From: Rhododendron vialii
Taxonomy: Eukaryota; Streptophyta; Magnoliopsida; Ericales; Ericaceae
NCBI RefSeq assembly: GCF_030253575.1
Contig: NC_080558.1
Coordinates: 1,622,001 to 1,686,000, forward strand
Length of the DNA: 64,000 nucleotides
Direction: 5' to 3'
Shown here: one piece after another, positions 46,645-56,467 of the stretch
Position numbering within the stretch: the first letter of the stretch is position 1
Layout: every line of letters begins with the position of its first letter
The notes under the pieces: model-generated
The model's database searches: none
Seen by the model: the letters and a program-made list of their open reading frames with translations, nothing else
What the model was told of the DNA's origin: nothing
Program-made: the position numbers and the translations under genes

Positions 46645-49600
46645 TCAGTTTCTTCGCCCCTTCCTTTTCGGCCTCTTTGGAGTTTTCATTGCCCTTTCAA
46701 AGATCGCAACGAACCGTTCATGATACCTCGTGGTCAGCGTGTGCCCAATAACCAACCCAACAATTAGCCCACTCCCATATCCCATCATTATGACCATCCA
46801 GTACATACTCCTCGAAAACTCTGAACCATCGCCTTGCGAGCTGTGTCGCGGTGGTGGTGGGGGTGACGTTTCTGAATTCCCGCATAACATCGTTAGGGGG
46901 ACACCACACAATCCCATATTCCCACCATATGAACTATTATCAAATGTATCGAATTGTTTACCTCGAGGTATGGGGCCCGTGAGACGGTTATGAGAAACAT
47001 CTAGGACTGAGAGGAAAGTGAGTTTGGTTAGCTGCTGAGGGATCTGTCCTGAGAGCAGGTTTTGAGATAGGTCCAACGATTCCAGGTCCATCAGATTTGC
47101 CAAGAAAGACGGGATGGTGCCAATGAGGTTGTTATTGGAAATGTTTAGTGCTTGAAGTCCACCGAGACTTCCGAGGGATTTTGGAATTTCTCCGTTGAAT
47201 TTGTTGTTTGAAAGATCAACAGCTACAAACACACTTTGGATCTTCTCATAAAACCTTTTCGTCCTTTTAATAGAAATTGTTACTGAATAGGTAAAACGCC
47301 ATCTGTAAATAACGTTTTTGACGATTACAAATAGTGGTTTATACACATGCATGTATGCTGGATTCTCTTTCGTGACCACTTTCATTGCATTCCAATTCTG
47401 GAAGTACTCTGATGGCAATGTACCAGAGAAACCATTGTGTGAGAGGTCAATGATCCGCAACTTCGGAAACTTCAAATTAGTCTTAGGATTCTCAATGGCA
47501 CCATGGAATCTGTTAGATCTGAGAATAAGAACTTGTAAATCAGGGAGAGTTCCCAACCAAAAGGGAAAAGTGTCATTGATCTGATTATCTTCTAGAACAA
47601 GAACTTCAAGCATTGTACAATTAGCCAATGAACGCGGTACCACCCCATGCAATTGATTTTGACTCAAGTCAATCATCTTGATCTCCCTCATGGACATATG
47701 GGGAACAGTACCATGAAAATTGTTGCTACTCAGATTGAGCAGCAACAGAGAATCGCTGCTAGAACTAGCCAAGCATTGAGGAATGGCCCCACTTAAGTAA
47801 TTATCTGACAAGTCAAGCGCAAAAAGAGCTCTATTTTGGCAGAACGATGTTGGGACTTCTCCGGTTAATAAATTACCAGCGACTCTATAAGTAAGGACAG
47901 ACGGTGGTGGAAGAGAGAATGGTCCTTGCAGCCTGTTAAAGCTGAAATCTAGGGATTCTAGTGATATCCATGGAATGGCATATGGATGCTCCTCAAATCC
48001 TGTAAGAAAGTTTCCATGAAGGTTGATATGTGTCATTGTTTCTTTACTTGTGTTCCACAACCAAGTTGGTATTTTGCCATGAATATCGTTATCAGCCAAA
48101 TTTAGCCCTTCTAATTTGTCCTGGAACCTCAAGAAATCAGGGAACTCCTTCAAGTTGCATGACGCCAATCCCAAACGGATGAATTTTGGTAGAGTAGCAT
48201 TTGTACTGTTTGTTGCTAGCACCGTCAATATATTTCCAGACAATCGCAATACAGCAAGGTTTTGGAGATTTTGAAAGATGTCTAGCTCGACTTTACCACT
48301 CAAGTTGTTTGAAGAAAGATCAAGACTTTCAAGATGCTTGAGTTGAGAGATTGATCTAGGAAACATGCCGGATAGTTGATTTTCTGAAAAGTCTAGATAG
48401 GTTAATTGGGTGAGGTTCAGAAGCCAAGATGGGATTTCACCAAGTAACTCATTGTTGCTAAGAACCAAGACGGATAGCTGGGTCAAGTTTGCAAAAGACT
48501 GTGGTAATACATTATTTAATGTTGTACCAATGAAGTATAACGCAGTGAGTTTTGATAGCTTTCCAAATAGGAAAGATAGGGTTCCTGCATCAAAAGCACC
48601 ACCGCCGAGTCCTAATTCAGTGGGTTTTGATAAGTTTGCGATTGATGAAGGAATCTGTCCCCAAAAATTGTTTCCAGAAACACACAGAGACGTGAGCTGG
48701 GCTAGATTGCCAAGCGAGGGTGGAAGAGTCCCATACAAATTGCAGAAATCTAATTCTAACACAATTAAGGAATCAGGATTCCCAATTGAAGTTGGAAGCA
48801 CTCCGGAAAAACTTGTGTACGAAATGATCAATACCTCAAGCGGACTATCGTGTGGAAATTCAGGAAGGTAACCAATGAGGTTTTCATTGAGTTTAAGGTC
48901 TAAACGCCGTAGGTTTGGTAGATGGAAAATGCCCATTGGGAATTCACCATACAGCAAACAACTCTGAAGATGAAGACTTGTTAGAGACGTCATATTTGAT
49001 AAAGCACTTGGAATTGTAGAAGATATGTTCACCCCACTGAGGTCAAGTACTTTCAGGTGGGTTAGGTTTTGAACTAGGTCTCTCATACTAGGTTTTCCAA
49101 GTTTCAAAAGAAGTTCAGGAGAATATGGGTCAAAAAATCCAGACAAATCTAGGAAAGTCAATCGGGAAAGCAAGGAGATCTCAGAGGGGATCTGACCAGA
49201 AAAACAAGAATTGTAGAGTTGGAGACTCCTTAGTCTAGAAAGATTTCCAATTCGGGTCGGAATTTGAGAATAATTGAAGTGATTGTCAGCAAGGTTCAGC
49301 CTCCGAAGGTGAACAAGGCTGAAGAGTCTGCTATTGGAGTTGATAGAACCATGAAGGAAGCTACTCCTGAGGTCTAGACCAATCACATGACCGGTGTCAT
49401 GGTCACACTCCACGCCATCCCACGAGCAGCAATTGCTAGCATTTCCGTCGAGCTTCCATGACTCAACCTTTGGATAAGCAGAAGGGTTGCCAGAAGCAAA
49501 CTTCTTGATGTCAAAGCCATGCTTGAACTGCAGCAAGGCTGATCTCTCATCTTCATGGCATAGTGGCTGCATAGAAGAGTAAGAGTTAGTCAAAACATTA

Positions 49601-49659
49601 TTAAGATTAAAACAACACAAGATCAGGAACGTGTGAAGAAACAAAGATGAATCCATCAT
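46645..49659 (-). CDS. LRR receptor-like protein (RLP), Cf-type
   Basis: The intronless frame encodes 1,004 aa from ATG 49659. A signal peptide covers about residues 1-25. An LRR N-terminal cap follows (CHEDERSALLQFKHGF, then NCCSWDGVECDHDTGHV). Some 25-30 extracellular LRRs run to about residue 890, interrupted by a non-LRR island at about 760-815. After the last LRR cap (GNMGLCGVPL) come a Pro- and Ser-rich acidic segment, one membrane helix with small-residue GxxxG spacing (GYGSGLIVGLVIG), and a short basic tail ending KRKGRRN. There is no kinase. Proteins of this kind sit in the plasma membrane and signal through SOBIR1/BAK1-type partner kinases, commonly in pathogen recognition. The ligand is unknown. 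It is a close paralogue of the gene at 56468-59494, with a TATA box at 49724. Confidence 0.93.
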   Translation of the reverse strand: MMDSSLFLHTFLILCCFNLNNVLTNSYSSMQPLCHEDERSALLQFKHGFDIKKFASGNPSAYPKVESWKLDGNASNCCSWDGVECDHDTGHVIGLDLRSSFLHGSINSNSRLFSLVHLRRLNLADNHFNYSQIPTRIGNLSRLRSLQLYNSCFSGQIPSEISLLSRLTFLDLSGFFDPYSPELLLKLGKPSMRDLVQNLTHLKVLDLSGVNISSTIPSALSNMTSLTSLHLQSCLLYGEFPMGIFHLPNLRRLDLKLNENLIGYLPEFPHDSPLEVLIISYTSFSGVLPTSIGNPDSLIVLELDFCNLYGTLPPSLGNLAQLTSLCVSGNNFWGQIPSSIANLSKPTELGLGGGAFDAGTLSFLFGKLSKLTALYFIGTTLNNVLPQSFANLTQLSVLVLSNNELLGEIPSWLLNLTQLTYLDFSENQLSGMFPRSISQLKHLESLDLSSNNLSGKVELDIFQNLQNLAVLRLSGNILTVLATNSTNATLPKFIRLGLASCNLKEFPDFLRFQDKLEGLNLADNDIHGKIPTWLWNTSKETMTHINLHGNFLTGFEEHPYAIPWISLESLDFSFNRLQGPFSLPPPSVLTYRVAGNLLTGEVPTSFCQNRALFALDLSDNYLSGAIPQCLASSSSDSLLLLNLSSNNFHGTVPHMSMREIKMIDLSQNQLHGVVPRSLANCTMLEVLVLEDNQINDTFPFWLGTLPDLQVLILRSNRFHGAIENPKTNLKFPKLRIIDLSHNGFSGTLPSEYFQNWNAMKVVTKENPAYMHVYKPLFVIVKNVIYRWRFTYSVTISIKRTKRFYEKIQSVFVAVDLSNNKFNGEIPKSLGSLGGLQALNISNNNLIGTIPSFLANLMDLESLDLSQNLLSGQIPQQLTKLTFLSVLDVSHNRLTGPIPRGKQFDTFDNSSYGGNMGLCGVPLTMLCGNSETSPPPPPRHSSQGDGSEFSRSMYWMVIMMGYGSGLIVGLVIGHTLTTRYHERFVAIFERAMKTPKRPKRKGRRN

Positions 49660-49723
49660 GTGTATAAGTAGCTATCTTAAGAGATACCAAATCTTGGATG
49701 AGAAAGCTAATGCCCTTAATGTG

Positions 49724-49731
49724 CTTTTATA
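49724..49731 (-). promoter_or_regulatory. TATA box of RLP gene 1
   Basis: TATAAAAG on the minus strand, 65-72 bp upstream of the start codon. It lies in a leader conserved with RLP gene 2 (ATCTTGGATGAGAAAGCTA). Confidence 0.65.
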
Positions 49732-49937
49732 CACTCCTAGTGCTCAAAAGGCATATCTCTAATAATGGACCCCTCCCCTGAAGTCCATTAGCTTTTGAAG
49801 TCAAGTGCACCCACTGAACTTGTTGGATGAACAGAGCACCAGGAAATTGAAGTGCTAGAGGAGATGGTGTTGGACCCCTTCCCCGGTGTCGACGTTGGAG
49901 TTGCTCCAACACCTTTTTAGGTAAAGTCACGTTAGCT

Positions 49938-50132
49938 GTAGAGCGTTGGTCTAATCTCATCATGACCAAATAGATTGTAATGGTTTGAACTTCATTAAAC
50001 GCTCTAAATATGCATTGACCCGGTCTTTTTACGCTTGTAGAGCGTTGGTCTAATCTCATCATGACCAAATAGATTGTAGTGGTATAAACTTCTTTGAACG
50101 CTCTAAATATGCATTGACCCGGTCTTTGCGCT
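49938..50132. repeat. 99-bp tandem duplication upstream of RLP gene 1
   Basis: Units start at 49938 and 50037 with GTAGAGCGTTGGTCTAATCT and end near CATTGACCCGGTCTTT. They differ at only a few positions. No counterpart is seen upstream of RLP gene 2. Confidence 0.9.
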
Positions 50133-50306
50133 TGTAATTAAGTATGCATTTTTTTTTCTTCGTTGTCGTTCACTGGAGAAGGGTTAAAGTCAATTCACGT
50201 AGAGTGTGGGAATTTTCTGGGCCGTGTTGTTCATTACATCTTGACTTGATTCTCACAAAAATTCATTCTGGAACCGTAGCCTAAAGAATTATAATAGAAT
50301 GGGTTG

Positions 50307-50608
50307 TTTTTTTTTTTTCGTTTTTGTCAACTTGGTAGGAAACTTTCATTAATAAAAAAAAGCATAACAGTGCATCGAAAAAGATGATTATCGTTCCATA
50401 AAGGATCCAATAACCGATTAGGAGGTCTAGTTTCCAAATACGAATACCAAAACCTCGCACACACGAAGTTGCCAAAGTGTGAGCACCTACATTGGCTGAT
50501 CTATGAACAAAAAGAAAATCACAAATCCTAACTGATCAACTCCTCAGCGAATATCTTCGATGACAACTTCCACTTCCATAGGGCAAGATCTTTTGCAATC
50601 CAAAATAT
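50307..50608 (-). mobile_element. LINE (L1-type) 3' fragment
   Basis: On the minus strand a frame reads MEVEVVIEDIR, a stop, then FVIFFLFIDRSANVGAHTLA. This is the C-terminal RNase H segment common in plant LINEs, and a poly(A) run (T run on the plus strand, 50307-50318) closes the 3' end. The element is heavily 5'-truncated, and its 5' limit abuts a MITE at 50611. Confidence 0.75.
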
Positions 50609-50610
50609 TA

Positions 50611-50892
50611 CTCCCTCTGTCCCTTTTTAAGTGTCCCATTTCGTAACTCCAACTTATTAAGAAAACATCATTATTACATCTTTCACATCAACTTTTACCT
50701 CTATTTTCTCTACTTACCCCTTATGGAGACATCATTATTATACTTTTATTTACTAACTTTTCAAAATGGAATCTACTTTTAGGGGCAAAATGAAAAATGC
50801 ACCAATTTTTACCCTCTAACTTTACAAAATGGACACTTATTAAGGGACAACTCAAAATAGAATACTGAACTTTAAAAAGGGGACAGAGGGAG
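50611..50892. mobile_element. Stowaway-type MITE
   Basis: The 282-bp element begins CTCCCTCTGTCCCTTTTTAA and ends with the complement of CTCCCTCTGTCCCCTTTTTA, with TA on both sides (50609-50610, 50893-50894). Confidence 0.9.
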
Positions 50893-52079
50893 TAATTGAT
50901 TGGAAACTAAGCCGATCCAACCAATCTGATTTTTCATTAGACCACCATCGAACCCAAAGCGACACCTTGATGATTAAGGAGAGGCCAAGAGAAATGAAAA
51001 AGAAGAAAAAATGCAAAGAAACTTTCAAATCTGAGATCGAGAGAGGAAAGACATGCATTGGACATGAGAGATTATTGAAAGCAAGAAAACAGACTATCAC
51101 TTACGGGGAAAGGAAACACCCATGATGGGTAAAGCCTCCCCTCCCGCTGCCGCATAAGGGTGGTGAAAACCCTAGTGGAGGGAGGGGAAGGAAGAGAAAA
51201 AACGGCAAGGGTTTTTTTTCCCTTAAAGAGAGAAGCTCTGGGCTAGAGAGTGAAAAAAAACTTTAACAAGTGGGGTAGAATGGGTTGTTGGTCCCATTGC
51301 CATTGATATTGATAGTAGTTTTCATATATAGAATTGGAACTATAGTCAATAGAATATAAATTTCACGAAACATCTTCAAAAGGGGTAACAAACTTGCTAC
51401 AAATTTATTGCGATTTACATCAGAAAACATTGAACAAGAAATTGCAACAGTTAATAGAGGAAGGAATTAAAAGGGCAGGTTTATACATGACTACATGAGT
51501 TCCATTTCTCAGGGTCACAACAATATATGCTCTCTCTTCACACTTAAAATGAGTTTTCAAATGGAACTCATCCAACTCTCCAAATTGAAATCTCAGAAAA
51601 GCAAGCTTGCCCAAGCAGCAACAAATGCAAAACCACCAAATGGAGCTAAGGTGGAGTACTTTCTGTCCTCGAGCAATGCCACAGCGTAACACCTGTGGAA
51701 TATCAAAAAATATTGCTGTTAACTTTGTTGTCTAATCACATATGCTCAATATTCGCATACCAGTGGATGCAAATTTTCTACTAAGCTAACAAAACGATAT
51801 TCAGAGAATGGCAATGGCGTCTTCAATCGGGAAATTGTAATTGCAAGAAACATCATTTCACCCGAGTGGCAATGGAGAACATTTTCGCTCTGCCACACCT
51901 AAATCTAAAAAAAACTCAAAATTCACAAGACCTTACAAGTGCATGCTATATATCCGTTCTCTGCCTTGCACATTACCTTTCATGGACTCTTGAAAATACA
52001 CAAAGTATTCGTGTCGGAGACCAGATACTTGGGCAACTGTATAGGCTGTTTACAAGGTTATTGCATGAAGGCATAGGAA

Positions 52080-52640
52080 TGTGGGGTTCTCATTTAGATC
52101 TGGTCTCCTCCTAGCTGAACCTCTTGAGTGATCTCCTGGCTAGTCTAGCTCCGATGTCCTAGTCCTGCACATAGTGCCCAACTGATCGGAGGTGACCGGA
52201 AAGGCACTCCAACTAAGCATCTGGAGGAGGAAGTACAGAGCTTAGGGTTTGTGAGATGTCTAGAGTACGTGTACCTTACATGGTTTATCCCTCTACCTTT
52301 TATAGACCTCCAAGACTTGCTCTCCAAGCTAGCAAGTGCCCAGAACGTTCGGTAACCGCCTCGGCTGACGTATTGAGCCAGGCGGTTGGTTGCACGTGAG
52401 TGAACTGGCATTGACGATTCATGTCTGCGCAACAACCTTATCCGATGTCACAATGTCCGTGCAACAACCTTATCCGCTATGGTGTGACGTCCAGTACAGC
52501 AAACCGTATTGGAGCTGGAAGCTGCTAGGCTAAACCATCAGGTTCGGCCCACATGTTGGCTTGGCCCAGTTGGTTAGGTCACTAGGCCTCCTGGTCCGCA
52601 CCAAAGAGCTTGTTTGACCTAACCACCTTCCCTCGTGGTT
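52080..52640 (-). repeat. Possible LTR fragment in the last TMEM256 intron
   Basis: On the minus strand there is a promoter-like TATAAAAGG around 52300, followed by leader-like sequence, and two copies of GGATAAGGTTGTTGC upstream of it. No partner LTR, primer site or target duplicate was found, so this is tentative and it would be an old broken remnant. Confidence 0.35.
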
Positions 52641-54780
52641 CAATCAATTGGCTCAGCCGATTGCAAGGAAGATAGAAGAAATTACATCTATAAAAACATG
52701 TGGGAAGGATTTGAGTCCCACAACAGATAAAAAGGAAAAATGGTTTGATCTTAATATACAATTGGGTGACTCACTAGTTACAAGGCTTAGCCTTTTAAAT
52801 GGACTTGAGTCATTCAATATATATTGGGCCTAAACAATGTGGATACTCCACAACGGATTGAGCCTATACGCACACAAGGAGAACCTTTGTGGATCGGACT
52901 CCTAACGAGGTTTTGTATCATTGGAGCAACACTGCCAACATATGACATTTTGCTATTGTAGCATGCCAAAATCTGGCTTTGGCTTTTGTCATTTTGGCAC
53001 AAACCTTGGGAGATGCTCTGACAAAGGTACTAGAATTTGGATGTACCATTTGTTAAATTTCTCAATAAAACTTGTGTTGCCTATAAAAAAAAAAAAGTTT
53101 ATATAACTCTGAAAGCAAAATCTCGTATTAGAATAGAGAATGTCTTAATATTGGACTGCGGTTAAATTTTGAACGCTGGAAGTTGTAGATTGTTGTGACA
53201 GGTCAAAGGTACTCGAGTCTCTTTCTTGGGAAATGCAATCTATATTGTGTTTCCTAGGGGACAAACTCTAGACTTTCTTATTATCAACATATGCTTTTAT
53301 GGACTACCAAACAAGCAATAGGGGACATGGTCTTGGAAGTAAGACCACTAATGTTCTTCTTTCATTTTGAGTCGGCGAATAATGTCACCAGTTTCTTGAG
53401 TCCTCGCCATGATTATATACGGCCTCGGTCCCCAATTGTTAGCCCTTTTTTGGGAATTTTAACTTATTAAGGGGCATCATCGTTGCGCTTCATAAATTTT
53501 GATTTTCCGATTTTCCTTATTACTCTCAAAAGTAAGAAGACACCATCATTACATTTCTGGTTTGCTTTTCTAATTTGAAAAAGAAAAGGGAAAAGGTAGT
53601 CTAGTCAACGACGAGGTTATAACATTTCCACAACAAATGTCGCGGACAAAGGCGAATTTATGAATAAATTGGGCTCATTCTGCATGTGTATATGTTAGTT
53701 GCTGAGTGGCAAAAGCCCGGGACAGGAGTTTTATTTGAGCTTCGAGATGTACTGTGTAAGGAATAACGATAAAGCTATTCGGGGACGTAAGGGAGGCTGC
53801 GACTGGGAAGTACCTGGAAGACAGACTACAAGGTGAAACCACTAGGATGTAGTCATCATTACCTCCTCCTCGAGATTAATCATGCCTACTTGGGCCTTTC
53901 CCCTCCCGAATCAATCTGTCACGATTCTTCAAAGTGTCGTGAAATAGTCGATCTCATTAGCTACGACCACTCCTCCCACTTAATGGCAGAGGCAACTAAA
54001 GGGCCTGCCTTTTCTCTTAGTCAAGCATGGATAACATAGTACCAGGACTTGCAATATGAAAGACCGTGTCATTATTTTTTACCCAATGACTTATCAAAAG
54101 GGACCATATTTTCGGGGACAGCAAAAAGTATCCAAAGGGACTAACAATTAGCATGAAGTATACTCCTCCTGTACGAACTTCAAATGAACAATTAATTGCA
54201 ATTTAGAGAACTAGCTAGTACAATTGCAAGAAAACCATTATAACATTATGAACAACAAGAAAAAAATAGCAGCACTTACGTCCCCGAGAATGCCAGAATT
54301 CCAGTAGTCAAAACTCAAAAGGCCTCCAAACTGCTACCAAATACGATACGAAATTACATTCATCTATCAATCATCATCTGTACGCTTGCACGCATATACG
54401 GGAAAAATAGTGAAGAATGGGGGCCTCACAATATTGGGGCGTTTGGTGACAGGAGCAGCAACCAAAGCAGCTGTGTGAACCAAGTGGTAGAGAGATGCCG
54501 TGTGCCAAACCTTTCAAATTGAATTAGCAACAAAAAGGTTGTAAACAAAACATGTAGATCGATGAAGGAATCCCAAGTAAAAAGAAAAAGAAGGCAAGAA
54601 TGCAAAACCTCTTTGTAAGTGGGGTTTGAATCCATGAGCACCATAAGTCCCCAACCCAAGAGCAGCTACTTCTGTTTCCAAGTTTTTTGAAACAGAAAGA
54701 GGGTTTTGTCAACTTAAACCAAACAGATACATAAAATTTACATGTGGGTACATCTAGTTGTGTCTCTATGTGTGTGCATC

Positions 54781-54781
<1 letters not shown>

Positions 54782-54811
<30 letters not shown>
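54782..54811. repeat. (GA)n microsatellite in TMEM256 intron 1
   Basis: About 15 AG/GA units (CT on the gene strand) start just inside the intron, about 10 bp beyond the exon 1 donor. Confidence 0.9.
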
Positions 54812-54816
<5 letters not shown>

Positions 54817-55004
54817 AAACCAGAAATAGCAGCAACTTTGTGCCAGAGACGAGGATCCATTCTTCACCGGTTAAACCACTTTCCCAAGAATGGAGAACGC
54901 CCCAAATCAAGCAACGCGGTTATCAGTTCTCAACGCCGTCGTATGCTTTTCTCCAGGGTTGGGCATTTTTTCTGACGTGTTGTTGCCTAACCAACAGGCG
55001 TGGA

Positions 55005-55360
55005 TATCGTATCGTGTCGTGTCATTTTGTATTTGTGTCAGAATTCTTTTAAACTTTAACCTGACATGTTTAACTTTTCGTGTTATTGTGTCGTGTAATA
55101 TTCATATTTCGTGTCAGGTAGCCAATCCTAATCCGCTAACTTCGTGTCGGATTCGTGTTTTGTTATCGTGTCCTTTCATAAATTTTCGTGTCGTGTCGTG
55201 TTCGTGTCGTGTCATCTCGTTTTCGTGTCAGAATTCTCTAACCCTAACGCGATTTGTTTAGCTTTTCGTGTTATCGTGTCGTGTCATATTAGTGTTTTAT
55301 GTCAGAAATAGCTGACCATAACCCGCTAATTTTGTGTCGTGTTCTCGTGTCATGTCGGAA
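55005..55360. repeat. CGTGTC-rich tandem repeat, two units of about 190 bp
   Basis: Units share TCGTGTCGTGTCAT, GTGTCAGAATTCT, GTTTA(A/G)CTTTTCGTGTTAT and CCGCTAA(C/T)TT, offset by 190 bp (for example 55037 and 55227). Within each unit the 5-6 bp motif CGTGTC is repeated many times. Dispersed repeats of this look are common in dicot genomes. It shows no coding signal. Confidence 0.85.
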
Positions 55361-56467
55361 ATTGCCACCACTACTAACCAACAATGGTTGGGAATTGATT
55401 TTCACACCTCTCTTTTATGCAAATAATTTTTTTTATTTTGTAGTGATGTAAAATTATATGATTATTCTTTTTATGTGTGAATAGAAAAATGTACGAAGGT
55501 AATTAGTTTTACACTACCAGAACACCAGTTCCTCCTGGATTGTTCCAACTTTGATTCCTGATGTTGTTCCTAAGTCTACATGAATGAAGAAAAAAATGGA
55601 GTGGACTTGGACTAAAGGAGAGTGTGAAAATCAATTTCCTTTAGTCTTTCATTTTTTTTGTTTTTCTAGACGATAGACATTATGGTTAAGTTCCACCAAG
55701 GGATTTTTGGGCTTTTTCTTATTTTGTCTTTATTAAAAAAAATTTCATTTGTTAGTTTTGCTCCTAATTTTTCTGGATTATTGATTCGTTTAGTCAAGAC
55801 AAATTGGAAAAATAAAAAATTATTACTTTTTTTTTTTTGCTCGGCAAAATTTTTTTAAAATATCCAAGATAATGCAAAAAAAAAAAAAACTTATCCACAA
55901 AAGTTAGGCTCAAAATTGATGGTGTGATTTACTATGTACAGAACAACCGAAATCGAAGACATTTACTATGTAGAGAACAATTTTCTAATATGCTAAACAT
56001 AAAATCAGCTTAATCGAATATCGAAAAGTGCTTGATCAATAGATTTAATATTCAGTTCAAAATTCGTAGTCCAAAATTGTGAACGAATTAATCAAGCACT
56101 TATTTATATCCGATTAAGCTAAATTGTTTTTTTACGAAAAAAACACTTTTTAACAAAAGAATCGTTGGACTATAACAGAAAGGTGGTAGCATCATTTCTC
56201 TAGTATATATATCACTATCGTTAGAAAGCGCTTTCATCTGTTGATTGTGTTTGTATACTTCATCAAAATTACTTGGCAAGAGATGCAGACTAAACAACGA
56301 AAGTAGCTGTAGTTCCTAAATAAACGACCATCAGATGAACAAACAGTAGATGTAGTAGGAATCACTAGAAAGAAAACTTAAAATTGACAAACGACATGAA
56401 AATTACTTCTTCAAAGCTAAGAGCACACACATGGACACACAGTATTGTACAAGAACTGCTAATAGAT
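55361..56467. other. 3' flank of RLP gene 2 and AT-rich spacer
   Basis: The right part (from about 56030) matches 46270-46644 beyond RLP gene 1. The rest is AT-rich. No gene is supported. Confidence 0.5.

Larger units (their letters stand above)
51593..54860 (-). pseudogene. TMEM256-like (DUF423) membrane protein gene, five exons, probably broken
   Basis: Exons on the minus strand are 54860-54821 (MDPRLWHKVAAIS), 54673-54611 (VAALGLGTYGAHG, then PTYKE), 54510-54430 (VWHTASLYHLVHTAALVAAP), 54330-54280 (FGGLL, then TTGILAFSGT) and 51692-51593 (CYAVALLEDRKYSTLAPFGG, ending WASLLF and TGA). All have GT-AG borders and match the conserved small membrane protein TMEM256 of plants in order. Exon 2 seems to lack 8 nt (between GAHG and PTYKE), and exon 4 carries a 7-nt duplication (TTTTGAG/TTTTGAC). 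The frame is therefore not restored overall. If the assembly is right, this is a recently lost gene. The last intron (2.6 kb) holds repeat debris. Confidence 0.75.

Noticed and set aside
48410-48871. A 153-aa plus-strand frame inside RLP gene 1
   Set aside because: It is antisense to LRR codons. A similar shadow occurs in RLP gene 2 because the LRR pattern repeats.
53833-54039. A 68-aa open frame as a gene
   Set aside because: No homology is recognised, it lies inside the large TMEM256 intron, and there are no supporting signals.
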